Assembly: GCF_000023585.1 (NCBI RefSeq)
Contig: NC_012914.1
Coordinates: forward strand, 272,001-336,000
Source: Paenibacillus sp. JDR-2
Lineage (GTDB): Bacteria; Bacillota; Bacilli; Paenibacillales; Paenibacillaceae
Direction: 5' to 3'
DNA: 64,000 nt
Shown piece after piece: positions 17,658-26,022 of the stretch. The position numbers and the translations under genes are program-made. The first letter of the stretch is position 1. Every line of letters begins with the position of its first letter. A model generated the notes under the pieces. That model searched no databases and had not been told where the DNA came from. It saw only the letters and a list, made by a program, of their open reading frames with translations.

Positions 17658-18127
17658 CGTTTGCCGCCCGGCTTCCACACGGACAGAATATACATGATGA
17701 TAATGGATATAGTTTGTAAAGCAATGCCGATGATAAGCCAGGTGTGATGGACGGTTAGGCTTCCATTGCCGTCCAAGCCCCGCAAGGTCCATTCGTATAA
17801 ACCGATAAAGCCGATACCGATAGCAAGCAGAGTAAGCGCCTCTTTGGCGATCACCCAATAATAACGGAACAGTCCCCAGGAGGTCAGCACCGACAGCGCA
17901 ATGCCGGTTACCGTGGTGCCAATCGTAGAGGCGCGTACGCTGGAATCGGCCAGCAGATGCATAATGGTGTAGCAGGACCTCAGCACGGCGGCATCATCCG
18001 TAACGGATGCGGTTAAGGCCAGGATAATAAACGCAACCTGCACGCCAAACATAATCGCCGCAAAAAGAATATGAAGCAGGAGTAAGATCCGCCGCTGCTG
18101 CAAAGTGATTCTTTTCAAGCGTTCCAT
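17639..18127 (-). CDS. Small integral membrane protein, unknown function
   Basis: A 162-residue protein with four predicted helices (about 15-38, 62-85, 92-112, 130-152) and a basic C-terminus. I do not recognise the family with confidence; the layout is loosely like DUF2269-type proteins. It starts 9 nt after the response regulator stop, and GGGGGAGG is close to the ATG, so it is the third gene of a kinase/regulator operon and may be its membrane partner or target. Confidence 0.7.
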   Translation of the reverse strand: MERLKRITLQQRRILLLLHILFAAIMFGVQVAFIILALTASVTDDAAVLRSCYTIMHLLADSSVRASTIGTTVTGIALSVLTSWGLFRYYWVIAKEALTLLAIGIGFIGLYEWTLRGLDGNGSLTVHHTWLIIGIALQTISIIIMYILSVWKPGGKRKPPAL

Positions 18128-18136
18128 TCCTCCCCC

Positions 18137-18835
18137 TTAAATATTAAACCGGTACCCGACTCCCCAGATCGTCTCGACATATTGAGGTTTCGACGGATCA
18201 CGCTCGATCTTCTCCCGCAGCTTGCTGATGTGGACGGTAACCGTTGCGTGATCGCTGCCGATCGCGTCCATTCCCCAAATCTGTTCGAACAGATCCTCTT
18301 TTCGAAAGACACGGTTCGGGTGGGTGACGAGATAGAAGAGCAGATCGTATTCCTTGGCGGTAAAAGACACCTCGCGCTCGTTCACGAACACCCGGCGGGA
18401 CTGCTTCTCGATTCGGATGCCGTTCAGCCGCAGTTCATCCCGGTGTTGTCCGTTATGACCTTGTCCGACCAGCCGTTCATAGCGCGACAGATGGGCCTTC
18501 ACCCGGGCTACCAGCTCGCCAAGGCCAAAGGGCTTCAGGATGTAATCATCCGCCCCAAGCCCAAAGCCGCGGATCTTATCGATCTCTTCCTTCTTAGCCG
18601 ACACGATAAGGATAGGAACGTTGCTTGCTTCGCGAATCCGTCTGCACACCTCGTAACCGTCCATGGACGGCAGCATCAGATCCAGCAGGATGAGATCATA
18701 CTCGCCCCGAAGCTCCATCTCCAGGCCCGAATCGCCGCGTTCGGCAATATCGACCTCAAAGCTATGGGCGAGCAGATAATCCTTCTGTACCTCGGCAATA
18801 ACCGGATCATCTTCAATAATCAATATCCGTTTCAT
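18137..18835 (-). CDS. OmpR/PhoB family response regulator
   Basis: A 232-residue regulator. The receiver (1-115) has acidic residues D9-D10, the phosphoacceptor D52 in LILLDLMLPSMDG, and Lys in LILKPFGLGEL-type sequence (DDYILKPFG). The C-terminal winged helix (about 135-230) has the OmpR pattern RKEDLFEQIWG and HISKLREKIE. GGAGG 6 nt before the ATG at 18835 sets the start. The gene overlaps the kinase by 4 nt (ATGA), so translation is coupled. Confidence 0.93.
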   Translation of the reverse strand: MKRILIIEDDPVIAEVQKDYLLAHSFEVDIAERGDSGLEMELRGEYDLILLDLMLPSMDGYEVCRRIREASNVPILIVSAKKEEIDKIRGFGLGADDYILKPFGLGELVARVKAHLSRYERLVGQGHNGQHRDELRLNGIRIEKQSRRVFVNEREVSFTAKEYDLLFYLVTHPNRVFRKEDLFEQIWGMDAIGSDHATVTVHISKLREKIERDPSKPQYVETIWGVGYRFNI

Positions 18836-20337
18836 TGTATACCTCCATTCTCCGGCTTCGTCCTGTCTTGTTTCCAAGAAGGGAACCGAAGCTGTATCGT
18901 TGTTCCTTCACCTGGCCTGCTGACAGCCGCTGCGGTTCCGCCATGCGCTTCTATAATCTGCTTCACAATGGCGAGGCCCAGTCCGCTGTTGCCTTTGCCG
19001 GGGCTTCGCGAGGACTGCGCCCGGAAGAACCGGTCGAATACGCGGGGCAGAGCATCGGCCGGAATGCCTTCACCGTTGTCATGTATTTGCAGGAGATAGA
19101 TGCCGCCAGGCTCTTCATCAAGCGAGAATACCAGTTTTTTTATCTCGCCTTTCATATATTGGAGGCTGTTGTCGGCCAGATTCATAAGCGTGCGGTGAAG
19201 CTTTTGGCGGTCTGCTTGGATAAGGACCTGCTCCGTGCCCGCGCTTGGGATGAAGGTAACCTCCGTCCCGCTGAAGCGGGGATCAAGCCGCAATTCGTTA
19301 ACGAGCTGAATCATATAGGCCGTTAAATCAACCGTATCCCAATGGAAAGGCAGCTTGCCCGTATCCAGAGTCGAATACAGCTGCAGCTCCTCAATCATCC
19401 GGTTCATCTCGATCGTTTTGCCGGCGATCATTTGCACGTACTTTTGCCGCTTCTCTTCCGTATCGGCAATGCCGTCACGCAGGCAATCGGTGCAGCCCTG
19501 AATCGCGGTTATCGGCGTCTTCAGATCATGGGAGATGTTCGCGAGCAGCTCTTTACGGCCTTGCTCAAGCTCAAGCTGGGTTCCCAAGGATGCCTGCAGG
19601 CGAACGCGCATTTCTTCAAAAGCCGCCCCAAGTTGACCGATTTCATCCTGTCTTCGCAGCTGAATGGGATGATCCAGATCGCCTTCCCGGATCCGGCCGG
19701 CTGCTTCCTTCAAGGCATACAGCGGCTTAATGATGCTTCGCGAGACAAGGTAAGTAAGCAGGCCATTGGTGACAATGAGTGCTCCCAGCAAGGTGAGCAG
19801 CACCAACGGAACCAGCCGCTTGAAGAAGTCCGCGACCGGCTTCATATCGGAGACGATGATCAGCTTGCCGCTGCTACCGTCCGGACTCAAGAAGGGGATC
19901 GTGTCCCATTGGTTGCCGCTTGGCGGACCGGGATGTTCCGCTTTCATATGTCCGTCAGCCAAGTCAGCCAGAATCTTATCGGCGGGCAATCCGTGCGAGG
20001 CATACGCTACTTCGTCATTCCGGATGACAATCATCCCGGACTCGACCTCCTCGAGCTTCGCTCCCGTATCCGTTAGGAATGCTTGGTCGGACAGCAGCTT
20101 GGGATCATGCTCGGCGATGAACTTTAGGCCGGAGCTCAGCTCGCTGCGTCCCATAAACAGATCGCGGATGGAACTGAGCGGGAACGAATGCCCGGATTTG
20201 CCGTCTCCGCCTCCGGCTCCCGGAAGGGCGTCTTTTATGAGTAGATTCCCGAGCAGCGCGATCGTCAGTCCAAATAAAAGAATAGGAACGGCGATCATGG
20301 CCGCATAGGAGAAAATCAGTTTTTTTCGGATGGACAT
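18832..20337 (-). CDS. Sensor histidine kinase
   Basis: A 501-residue membrane kinase. A first helix (about 10-34), an extracellular sensor of about 135 residues, a second helix (about 176-198), HAMP (about 199-250) and a dimerisation domain with phosphoacceptor His270 in ISHDLKTP follow in order. The HATPase domain has LADNSLQYM (N-box), DNGEGIP, and GLGLAI. The signal is unknown. The ATG at 20337 (MSIRKK) is preferred to the GTG at 20349, which abuts its ribosome site. It is the first gene of a kinase-regulator-membrane protein operon. Confidence 0.92.
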   Translation of the reverse strand: MSIRKKLIFSYAAMIAVPILLFGLTIALLGNLLIKDALPGAGGGDGKSGHSFPLSSIRDLFMGRSELSSGLKFIAEHDPKLLSDQAFLTDTGAKLEEVESGMIVIRNDEVAYASHGLPADKILADLADGHMKAEHPGPPSGNQWDTIPFLSPDGSSGKLIIVSDMKPVADFFKRLVPLVLLTLLGALIVTNGLLTYLVSRSIIKPLYALKEAAGRIREGDLDHPIQLRRQDEIGQLGAAFEEMRVRLQASLGTQLELEQGRKELLANISHDLKTPITAIQGCTDCLRDGIADTEEKRQKYVQMIAGKTIEMNRMIEELQLYSTLDTGKLPFHWDTVDLTAYMIQLVNELRLDPRFSGTEVTFIPSAGTEQVLIQADRQKLHRTLMNLADNSLQYMKGEIKKLVFSLDEEPGGIYLLQIHDNGEGIPADALPRVFDRFFRAQSSRSPGKGNSGLGLAIVKQIIEAHGGTAAAVSRPGEGTTIQLRFPSWKQDRTKPENGGIQ

Positions 20338-20520
20338 TGCCTCATGCACCTCATTTCTCTATCATTGTAGCCTGCCCGTTCAAATTTTCTATAAAATAAG
20401 CCTGAAAAAAGTATAAATTAGTGTGGTATACATTTGTTTCGCACCTCCGTTATACTACAGTCGAATGCATCCATTTACGCAAAAACCATTGGCAATGGCC
20501 TTATATTTAGGAGGATTCTA

Positions 20521-23058
20521 ATGAGCGAGTTGAAGTGGCAGATTTCGAACTGGACGTTTAAGAATACCGAAGAGCAGGAGTGGAAGCCGGCTTTTGTGCC
20601 GGGCTGCGTGCATACGGACCTGCTGAAGAATGGCCTTATTTCCGAGCCGTTTGCCGGGACCAACGAGAAGGACCTGCAGTGGATTGATAAAAAAGCATGG
20701 GAATACGAATCCGTATTCGACGCCCCGGGCGAACTGCTTGCGCATGCCAAGCTCGAGCTGGTGTTCGAGATGCTGGATACGTACGCGGACGTGTATTTGA
20801 ACGATGCGCTGATCCTGTCGGCGGACAATATGTTCCGCACCTGGACGATTGATGCGAAGCCTCATGTTCGGGAAAAGGGCAACCGCCTGTACATTCGCTT
20901 CCGCTCCCCGATTGAAGAGGGATTGGCTAAGCTTGAGACCTACGGTCCCGGTTTGCCGGCACCTAATGACGACTCCGTTATTGGCGGCCTTGAAGGCAAA
21001 AAAGTAAGCGTATTCTCGCGCAAAGCGCCGTATCATTACGGCTGGGACTGGGGTCCGCGGTTTGTCACGAGCGGGCTTGGCAGACCGGTTTATTTGCGAG
21101 GCTGGAGCGGCGCGCGAATCACGGATCTGTATATTCAGCAGGATGAAGTGACGGCGGCCGAGGCGAAATTAACCGTTCAGCTTGCGGTGGAATCGGAGAG
21201 CGGCGGCGAGTTTGAGCTAAAGCTTCATACCGATAACGGACAGGAATGGACCCGCAAGGTCGTTCTTGAGAGTGGCGCGCAAACGGTTGATTGGCCGCTT
21301 ACGATTGAACAGCCGAAGCTTTGGTGGTCGCGCGGTCTTGGAGAGCCTCATTTGTATGCGTTTACAGCTGCTCTCTCGCAAGAGCAGGAGGAGCTGGCTC
21401 AAGCTTCCGCTGTGACAGGTCTTCGCTGCGTGAAGCTGATTCGCAAGCCGGACGAGCGGGGCTCGTCGTTCTACTTCGAGGTGAATGGTATTCCGGTCTT
21501 CGCGAAAGGCGCTAACCATATTCCAAGCGACAGCTTCTTCAGTGAGGTGACCGATGAACGTTACCGCCACGAGATTGCAAGCGCGGTGGAATCGAACTTT
21601 AATATGCTCCGCGTATGGGGCGGGGGGATCTACGAGCAGGATATTTTCTACGAATTATGCGATCAGAACGGGCTTCTGGTGTGGCAGGACTTTATGTTTG
21701 CCTGCAGCATGTACCCCGGCGATGAAGCGTTCCTGGGCAGCGTGCGCGCGGAGGCGGAGGACAATGTGCGCCGTCTGCGCAACCATCCAAGCATCGCGTT
21801 ATGGTGCGGCAACAACGAGATTGACACGGCTTGGTCCCAATATGCCGAGAACAGCGGCTGGGGCTGGAAGCAGCTGTACACCGCCGAGCAGCGGGAGCAA
21901 ATCTGGGCGGATTACGAGGCTGTCTTCCATCAGGTGCTGCCGGAGGTTGTGGCGGCTATGGCGCCGGATATTGAATACTGGCCGTCATCGCCGATGCAGC
22001 GCCAGACGGGCAATAGCGAGCAGCATGCGACTAACAGCTCCTCGCATGGCGATATCCATTATTGGGCGGTATGGCATGCCCAAGAGCCGTTCGAGCAGTA
22101 TAACCAGAATATCGGACGCTTCATGAGCGAGTACGGCTTCCAGTCCTTCCCGGAATACAAGACCGTGCGTGCTTATGCGGAAGAGAAGGATATGGCGCTG
22201 GACTCCGAAGTGATGCTGCATCATCAGAAGAATGGCCGGGGCAACTTCCTGATCAAGGATTATGCGGACCGGTATATGAAGCAGCCGAAGGATTTCCCTT
22301 CCTTCCTCTATATCAGCCAAGTGCTGCAGGCTGAAGCGATGAAGCAGGCGATTGAGGCTCACCGCCGGAGCATGGATTATTGCATGGGATCGTTATATTG
22401 GCAGATCAATGACTGCTGGCCGGTTGCGTCTTGGGCAAGCATGGATTACTACGGCAGATGGAAGGCCGCTCAATACCTGATCAAGAATAGCTTCGCCGAT
22501 GTTCTCTTGTCCTTCGACCAGAAGGACGACGTGACGAACTTCCATGTGGTATCCGACCTCGGACAGTCTATTGACGCCGTGCTGGAATGGAGCCTGCATG
22601 AGCTGGACGGCTGCCTGCTGAAGTCGGGCTCCGAGACGATTGCCGTTGGCGCCCGCTCGGCTAAGCTGGTTCTCTCCCTGTCGGCCGAACAGCTTGGAGA
22701 GTTTAATCCTAACGGAACGGTACTGGCCGGACGACTGATTCAGGCTGGCCGGGAGCTGGCAAGCTCCAAGCACTATTTTGTCTACACGAAGGAACTTGCG
22801 CTTACGGATCCTGAGATTGCGGTGGAAGAAGTTGCCGGCAGCGAAGGAACGGCATTTGTATTAACGGCTAAGCGGCTGGCCAAGCAGGTCTGGGTGCAAG
22901 CGGAGGAGGAAGGAATCTTTACGGATAACTTCTTCGACTTGATTCCGGGGGTCCCCGTAACGGTACAGTTCAAGAAAAAAGCGGCAGACCAAGTGTTGTT
23001 CGTCCCTTCATCGCCAGGGAAGGTAACCGTGCAGTCGATGTTTAACTACGCGAAGTAA
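20521..23058 (+). CDS. Beta-mannosidase, glycoside hydrolase family 2
   Basis: An 845-residue cytoplasmic exo-glycosidase that removes terminal beta-mannosyl residues. The N-terminal jelly-roll (about 1-170), the Ig-like domain (about 200-295) and the TIM barrel (about 300-590) are followed by C-terminal beta domains. The acid/base is Glu433 in WCGNNEID and the nucleophile is Glu537 in FMSEYGFQS, both in the beta-mannosidase form. AGGAGGATTCTA sits before the ATG at 20521; the 29-codon upstream extension would overlap the promoter. It is divergent from the histidine kinase operon and ends at a strong terminator. Confidence 0.93.
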   Translation: MSELKWQISNWTFKNTEEQEWKPAFVPGCVHTDLLKNGLISEPFAGTNEKDLQWIDKKAWEYESVFDAPGELLAHAKLELVFEMLDTYADVYLNDALILSADNMFRTWTIDAKPHVREKGNRLYIRFRSPIEEGLAKLETYGPGLPAPNDDSVIGGLEGKKVSVFSRKAPYHYGWDWGPRFVTSGLGRPVYLRGWSGARITDLYIQQDEVTAAEAKLTVQLAVESESGGEFELKLHTDNGQEWTRKVVLESGAQTVDWPLTIEQPKLWWSRGLGEPHLYAFTAALSQEQEELAQASAVTGLRCVKLIRKPDERGSSFYFEVNGIPVFAKGANHIPSDSFFSEVTDERYRHEIASAVESNFNMLRVWGGGIYEQDIFYELCDQNGLLVWQDFMFACSMYPGDEAFLGSVRAEAEDNVRRLRNHPSIALWCGNNEIDTAWSQYAENSGWGWKQLYTAEQREQIWADYEAVFHQVLPEVVAAMAPDIEYWPSSPMQRQTGNSEQHATNSSSHGDIHYWAVWHAQEPFEQYNQNIGRFMSEYGFQSFPEYKTVRAYAEEKDMALDSEVMLHHQKNGRGNFLIKDYADRYMKQPKDFPSFLYISQVLQAEAMKQAIEAHRRSMDYCMGSLYWQINDCWPVASWASMDYYGRWKAAQYLIKNSFADVLLSFDQKDDVTNFHVVSDLGQSIDAVLEWSLHELDGCLLKSGSETIAVGARSAKLVLSLSAEQLGEFNPNGTVLAGRLIQAGRELASSKHYFVYTKELALTDPEIAVEEVAGSEGTAFVLTAKRLAKQVWVQAEEEGIFTDNFFDLIPGVPVTVQFKKKAADQVLFVPSSPGKVTVQSMFNYAK

Positions 23059-23070
23059 TAAGTAAAAATT

Positions 23071-23112
23071 AAGATGCCCCCTTGCTGCTTTGGCAAGGGG
23101 GCATCTTTTTTG
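23071..23112 (+). terminator. Rho-independent terminator of the beta-mannosidase gene
   Basis: AAGATGCCCCCTTGC and its exact complement form a 15-bp stem with a 7-nt loop and a T-run. Confidence 0.93.
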
Positions 23113-23130
23113 TTGACCGTCGGAGGACGC

Positions 23131-23334
23131 ACATAAGACCCTGGCAGGGTCTTATGTGGCACGGGAATCGGTGGAGAATAATCAATAAGACCCCGCTAGG
23201 GTCTTATTGATTCGCAATAGCACAATTTGGTGCCGAAACGGGTGGTATGCAGCAAGATAAGACCCTGAGAGGGTCTTAAGCATGGCAAGAACGGAAGAAA
23301 GCCACTCGATAAGACCCCAGCAGGGTCTTATCGA
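23131..23334. repeat. Four palindromes with core AAGACCC/GGGTCTT
   Basis: Perfect dyads lie at 23131-23157 (13-bp arms), 23180-23212 (14-bp arms), 23258-23278 (9-bp arms) and 23306-23334 (12-bp arms). The core TAAGACCC...GGGTCTTA is constant, while the outer arm bases differ from copy to copy but stay complementary (for example ACA/TGT, AATCA/TGATT, TCGA/TCGA). Covariation of the outer arms points to selection for pairing or symmetry rather than sequence. The spacers are unrelated. Confidence 0.9.
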
Positions 23335-23342
23335 TGCTGGAG

Positions 23343-23955
23343 TGGCAGTCTCGTGCGCCGAAGCAAGCACTGGCATGGAACTTAAGGTCCCTTAGGGACC
23401 TTAAGCTAGCGAAAGGAGTAGCTAGTTAGACGGTTAAGGTCCCTAAGGGACCTTAAAGCCGCTGAAGTGGCAGTCTCATGCGCCGAAGCAAGCACTGGCA
23501 TGGAACTTAAGGTCCCTTAGGGACCTTAAGCTAGCGAAAAGAGTAGCTAGTTAGACGGTTAAGGTCCTTGGGGGACCTTAAAGTTGCCGAAGTGGCAGTC
23601 TCGTGCGCCGAAGCAAGCACTGGCATGGAACTTAAGGTCCCTAAGGGACCTTAATTTAGTGAAAAGAGTAGCTAGTTAGACGGTTAAGGTCCTTAAGGGA
23701 CCTTAAAGCCGCCGAAGCGGCAGTCTCGTGCACCAAAGCAGGCACTGGCATGGAACTTAAGGTCCCTAAGGGACCTTAAAGCCGCCGAAGTGGCAGTCTC
23801 ATGCACCAAAGCAGGCGCTGGCATGAAACTTAAGGTCCCTAAGGGACCTTAAGCTAGCGAAAGGAGTAGCTAGTTAGACGGTTAAGGTCCTTAGGGGACC
23901 TTAAAGCCGCCGAAGTGGCAGTCTCATGCGCCGAAGCAGCCGCAGGCATGGAAGT
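23343..23955. repeat. 125-bp tandem repeat with nine TTAAGGTCCC palindromes
   Basis: The unit begins GGCAGTCTCGTGCGCCGAAG. Copies start at 23343, 23468, 23593, 23718, 23791 and 23916, so the period is 125 bp except for one 73-bp copy that lacks one palindrome and linker. Nine dyads TTAAGGTCCC-N3-GGGACCTTAA (10-bp arms, up to 11) lie at 23381, 23434, 23506, 23559, 23632, 23684, 23757, 23829 and 23882. Dyad centres vary (TTA, TAA, TTG), and the arms stay mostly paired. There is no coding frame. Confidence 0.92.
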
Positions 23956-24006
23956 TAAGTCTTCCAGCTTCTTCTTTAAGGTTCGTCATGCACAGGGGAG
24001 CTCGAC

Positions 24007-24096
24007 TTGCGGATACTATTTGTGAAAAACGAAGGGCCGCTTCGCGACGTCATCGCGGTGGTTCTGAAGGAAGCGGGTCTCCCGTTAACCTCCTGA
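24007..24096 (+). pseudogene. 29-codon frame resembling the start of a receiver domain
   Basis: A TTG with AGGGGAG 6 nt upstream opens a 29-residue frame: RILFVKNEGPLRDVI, then AVVLKEAGL, then a stop. The pattern (hydrophobic strand, two-residue acidic site replaced by KN, then an amphipathic helix ending EAG) is that of the first beta strand and helix of a response-regulator receiver. I read it as a decayed remnant. A short functional peptide cannot be excluded. Confidence 0.35.
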
Positions 24097-24238
24097 ATGT
24101 TCGGCTGCCAAGAGGCGTAGATTACAGGCTTTTATAAAAATTTAATGGATCAAGCCTGCCGCCCGGGCAGATAAACGTTCTTAGAACGACCGCCAAAGCC
24201 ATATATTTGCTATATAAGCTTATTGGGGGGTGTGAGAC

Positions 24239-25339
24239 ATGGGGGTATTGATCACAGCCTTACTCGTATGCGCCTCAGCCATGGGGTTTGTGCTATTCCG
24301 AAGAAATACGGTGCCTGTCAGCAGCGAAGGTCCCTTTCAGGAAAGGAAGCTGTCGGTTATTATTCCAGCCCGTAACGAAGAGGGAAATTTGCCTTTTTTG
24401 CTGGGTTCCCTTAAGACTCAGTCCTATAAACCGTTTGAGATTATTGTGGTAGACGATCATTCGGAGGACCGCACGAAGGCCATCGCGGAGAGCTACGGCG
24501 TAAAAGTCGTCTCGAACCCGGAGCTCCCGTCCGGATGGACAGGCAAGAACTGGGCGGTATGGAACGGTTATCTGCAGGCCGAGGGTGATCTGATTCTGTT
24601 TTTGGATGCGGATGTCCGCCTGGCGCCCGATGCGGTACGTTCCCTGCTGGCTGTGAGAGAGAAGGAGGGAGGGGTCATCTCGGTTGTTCCTTTTCACGTA
24701 GCGGAAAAATTTTACGAGCGTCTGGCGCTTATCCCAAACCTGCTTGGCTTATTTGCCTTTACGTCTCCCATGGAGCGGACAAACCCGGATAAAGGCTTGT
24801 ACGGTTCCTTTATTCTCGCCACAAGAGAGGATTACGAGCAAGCGAAAGGGCATGAGAGCGTCAAAGGCGAGGTGCTTGACGATCTGAACCTGGGAGCGCG
24901 GTTTATTCAGGCCGGAGTGAAAGTGAAGAATTTCATCGGCCGGGGCGTGGTGTCCTTCCGCATGTATCCTGGAGGAATCAAGAGCGAAATTCAGGGCTTC
25001 AGCAAAGGAGCGGTGCTCAGCACAAGCAAGCTGCATATCCGGACAACATTGCTCGTAGCCGTCTGGCTGATCGGGCTGATTGCGGCGGAAGCGGCTCCTT
25101 TTGTCATTGGAACGTCCGCCTTGGTGCCCCTCGCCGTCGGTTATGTGGTCTACACGCTGCAGATTTATTATTTTGTCCATTATACGGGGCGCTTCGGAAT
25201 CTGGCTTCCTGCCATTCATCTATTAAGCACCGTCTTCTTCTTGTACATTATGCTTTATTCACTGTATCAGGTGGTGTTTCTGCGGAAGGTGGCCTGGAAG
25301 GGCAGAAGCATTGAGGTAGGGGGGCGTGGCAATCCATGA
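24239..25339 (+). CDS. Membrane-anchored glycosyltransferase family 2 (CrtQ-like)
   Basis: A 366-residue GT-A enzyme. After an N-terminal helix (about 3-20), residues about 38-230 form the transferase, with SVIIPARNEEGNLP, DDHSEDRT and the metal-binding LFLDADVRL (DxD). The catalytic-loop region has EVLDDLNLGARF, similar to ED(x)xLG in related enzymes. Three helices lie at the C-terminus. It resembles glycosyltransferases that act on carotenoid acids or lipids. GGGGGGTG lies before the ATG. It overlaps the next gene by 4 nt, so a two-gene glycolipid pathway is likely. No carotenoid genes are nearby. Confidence 0.82.
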   Translation: MGVLITALLVCASAMGFVLFRRNTVPVSSEGPFQERKLSVIIPARNEEGNLPFLLGSLKTQSYKPFEIIVVDDHSEDRTKAIAESYGVKVVSNPELPSGWTGKNWAVWNGYLQAEGDLILFLDADVRLAPDAVRSLLAVREKEGGVISVVPFHVAEKFYERLALIPNLLGLFAFTSPMERTNPDKGLYGSFILATREDYEQAKGHESVKGEVLDDLNLGARFIQAGVKVKNFIGRGVVSFRMYPGGIKSEIQGFSKGAVLSTSKLHIRTTLLVAVWLIGLIAAEAAPFVIGTSALVPLAVGYVVYTLQIYYFVHYTGRFGIWLPAIHLLSTVFFLYIMLYSLYQVVFLRKVAWKGRSIEVGGRGNP

Positions 25340-25935
25340 TCATCGGATGGACGGCATTAGCGTTTCTGGCGGGTTCCTTGATGTTCTCGTATTGGATCGG
25401 CAGAATAAAGAAGCTTAATCTGAAAACCTACGGAGACGGCAATCCAGGCGCAATTAACTTGTGGAAGGCAGCGGGATACGGTTATGGCCTTGCCGGCATT
25501 GTGCTGGATTTTGCAAAGGGTTACCTGCCGATGGCCCTGATGCAACACGGCGACTCGGTTACCGGTTTCGGTATTATTTTTCCCGCGGCGGCGGCTATCC
25601 TTGGCCATATATTCTCTCCGTTTACCGGCTGGAGGGGCGGCAAGGCAATTGCCGTAACCTTTGGCGTCTGGAGCGGCCTTACCGGCTTTGCGGCATCTCT
25701 TGCGTATGCAGTTATTTTGGCGATGCTGCTATTGGTATCCAGACGGCTGAGCAAGGGCAGACCTATCTCCTCGGAAACCGACGCCTTTCACGTTGTGCTG
25801 GGGATGCTGCTCTTATCCATCTATCTGGTGCTGGACAATTATTCCTGGCCATATGTACTTCTCGGGTTGATTAACTTTCTTCTGCTGGCCTATTCGCACC
25901 GGAAAGAGCTGATAGGCGTTAAGGACACGAACTGA
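25336..25935 (+). CDS. PlsY-like glycerol-3-phosphate acyltransferase family protein
   Basis: A 199-residue protein with about five or six membrane helices. The PlsY motifs are present: SYWIGRIKKLNLKTYGDGNPGAINLW (quoted in part, motif with G-N-P-G-A-x-N), then FAKGYLP, and GHIFSPFTGWRGGKAIAV. PlsY transfers acyl groups from acyl-phosphate to glycerol-3-phosphate. As it is translationally coupled to a glycosyltransferase, I infer it acylates a sugar or glycolipid rather than being the housekeeping PlsY, which normally stands elsewhere. Confidence 0.8.
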   Translation: MIIGWTALAFLAGSLMFSYWIGRIKKLNLKTYGDGNPGAINLWKAAGYGYGLAGIVLDFAKGYLPMALMQHGDSVTGFGIIFPAAAAILGHIFSPFTGWRGGKAIAVTFGVWSGLTGFAASLAYAVILAMLLLVSRRLSKGRPISSETDAFHVVLGMLLLSIYLVLDNYSWPYVLLGLINFLLLAYSHRKELIGVKDTN

Positions 25936-25958
25936 GTTGCTATAAGAAAAAAAGCAAT

Positions 25959-25993
25959 GCCCCTCTGCAGAAATGCAGAAGGGCTTTTTTGCC
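25959..25993. terminator. Bidirectional terminator
   Basis: GCCC-CT-CTGCA-GAAA-TGCAG-AA-GGGC with A-run and T-run tails sits between convergent plsY-like and BNR-repeat genes. Confidence 0.85.
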
Positions 25994-26022
25994 ACATTCT
26001 AAGTGTTTATAAGTGTGAACTT

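Noticed and set aside
23131..23955. CRISPR array
   Set aside because: The repeats are palindromes inside 125-bp tandem units whose intervening sequence is itself repeated. There are no unique spacers of even length and no cas genes in the window.
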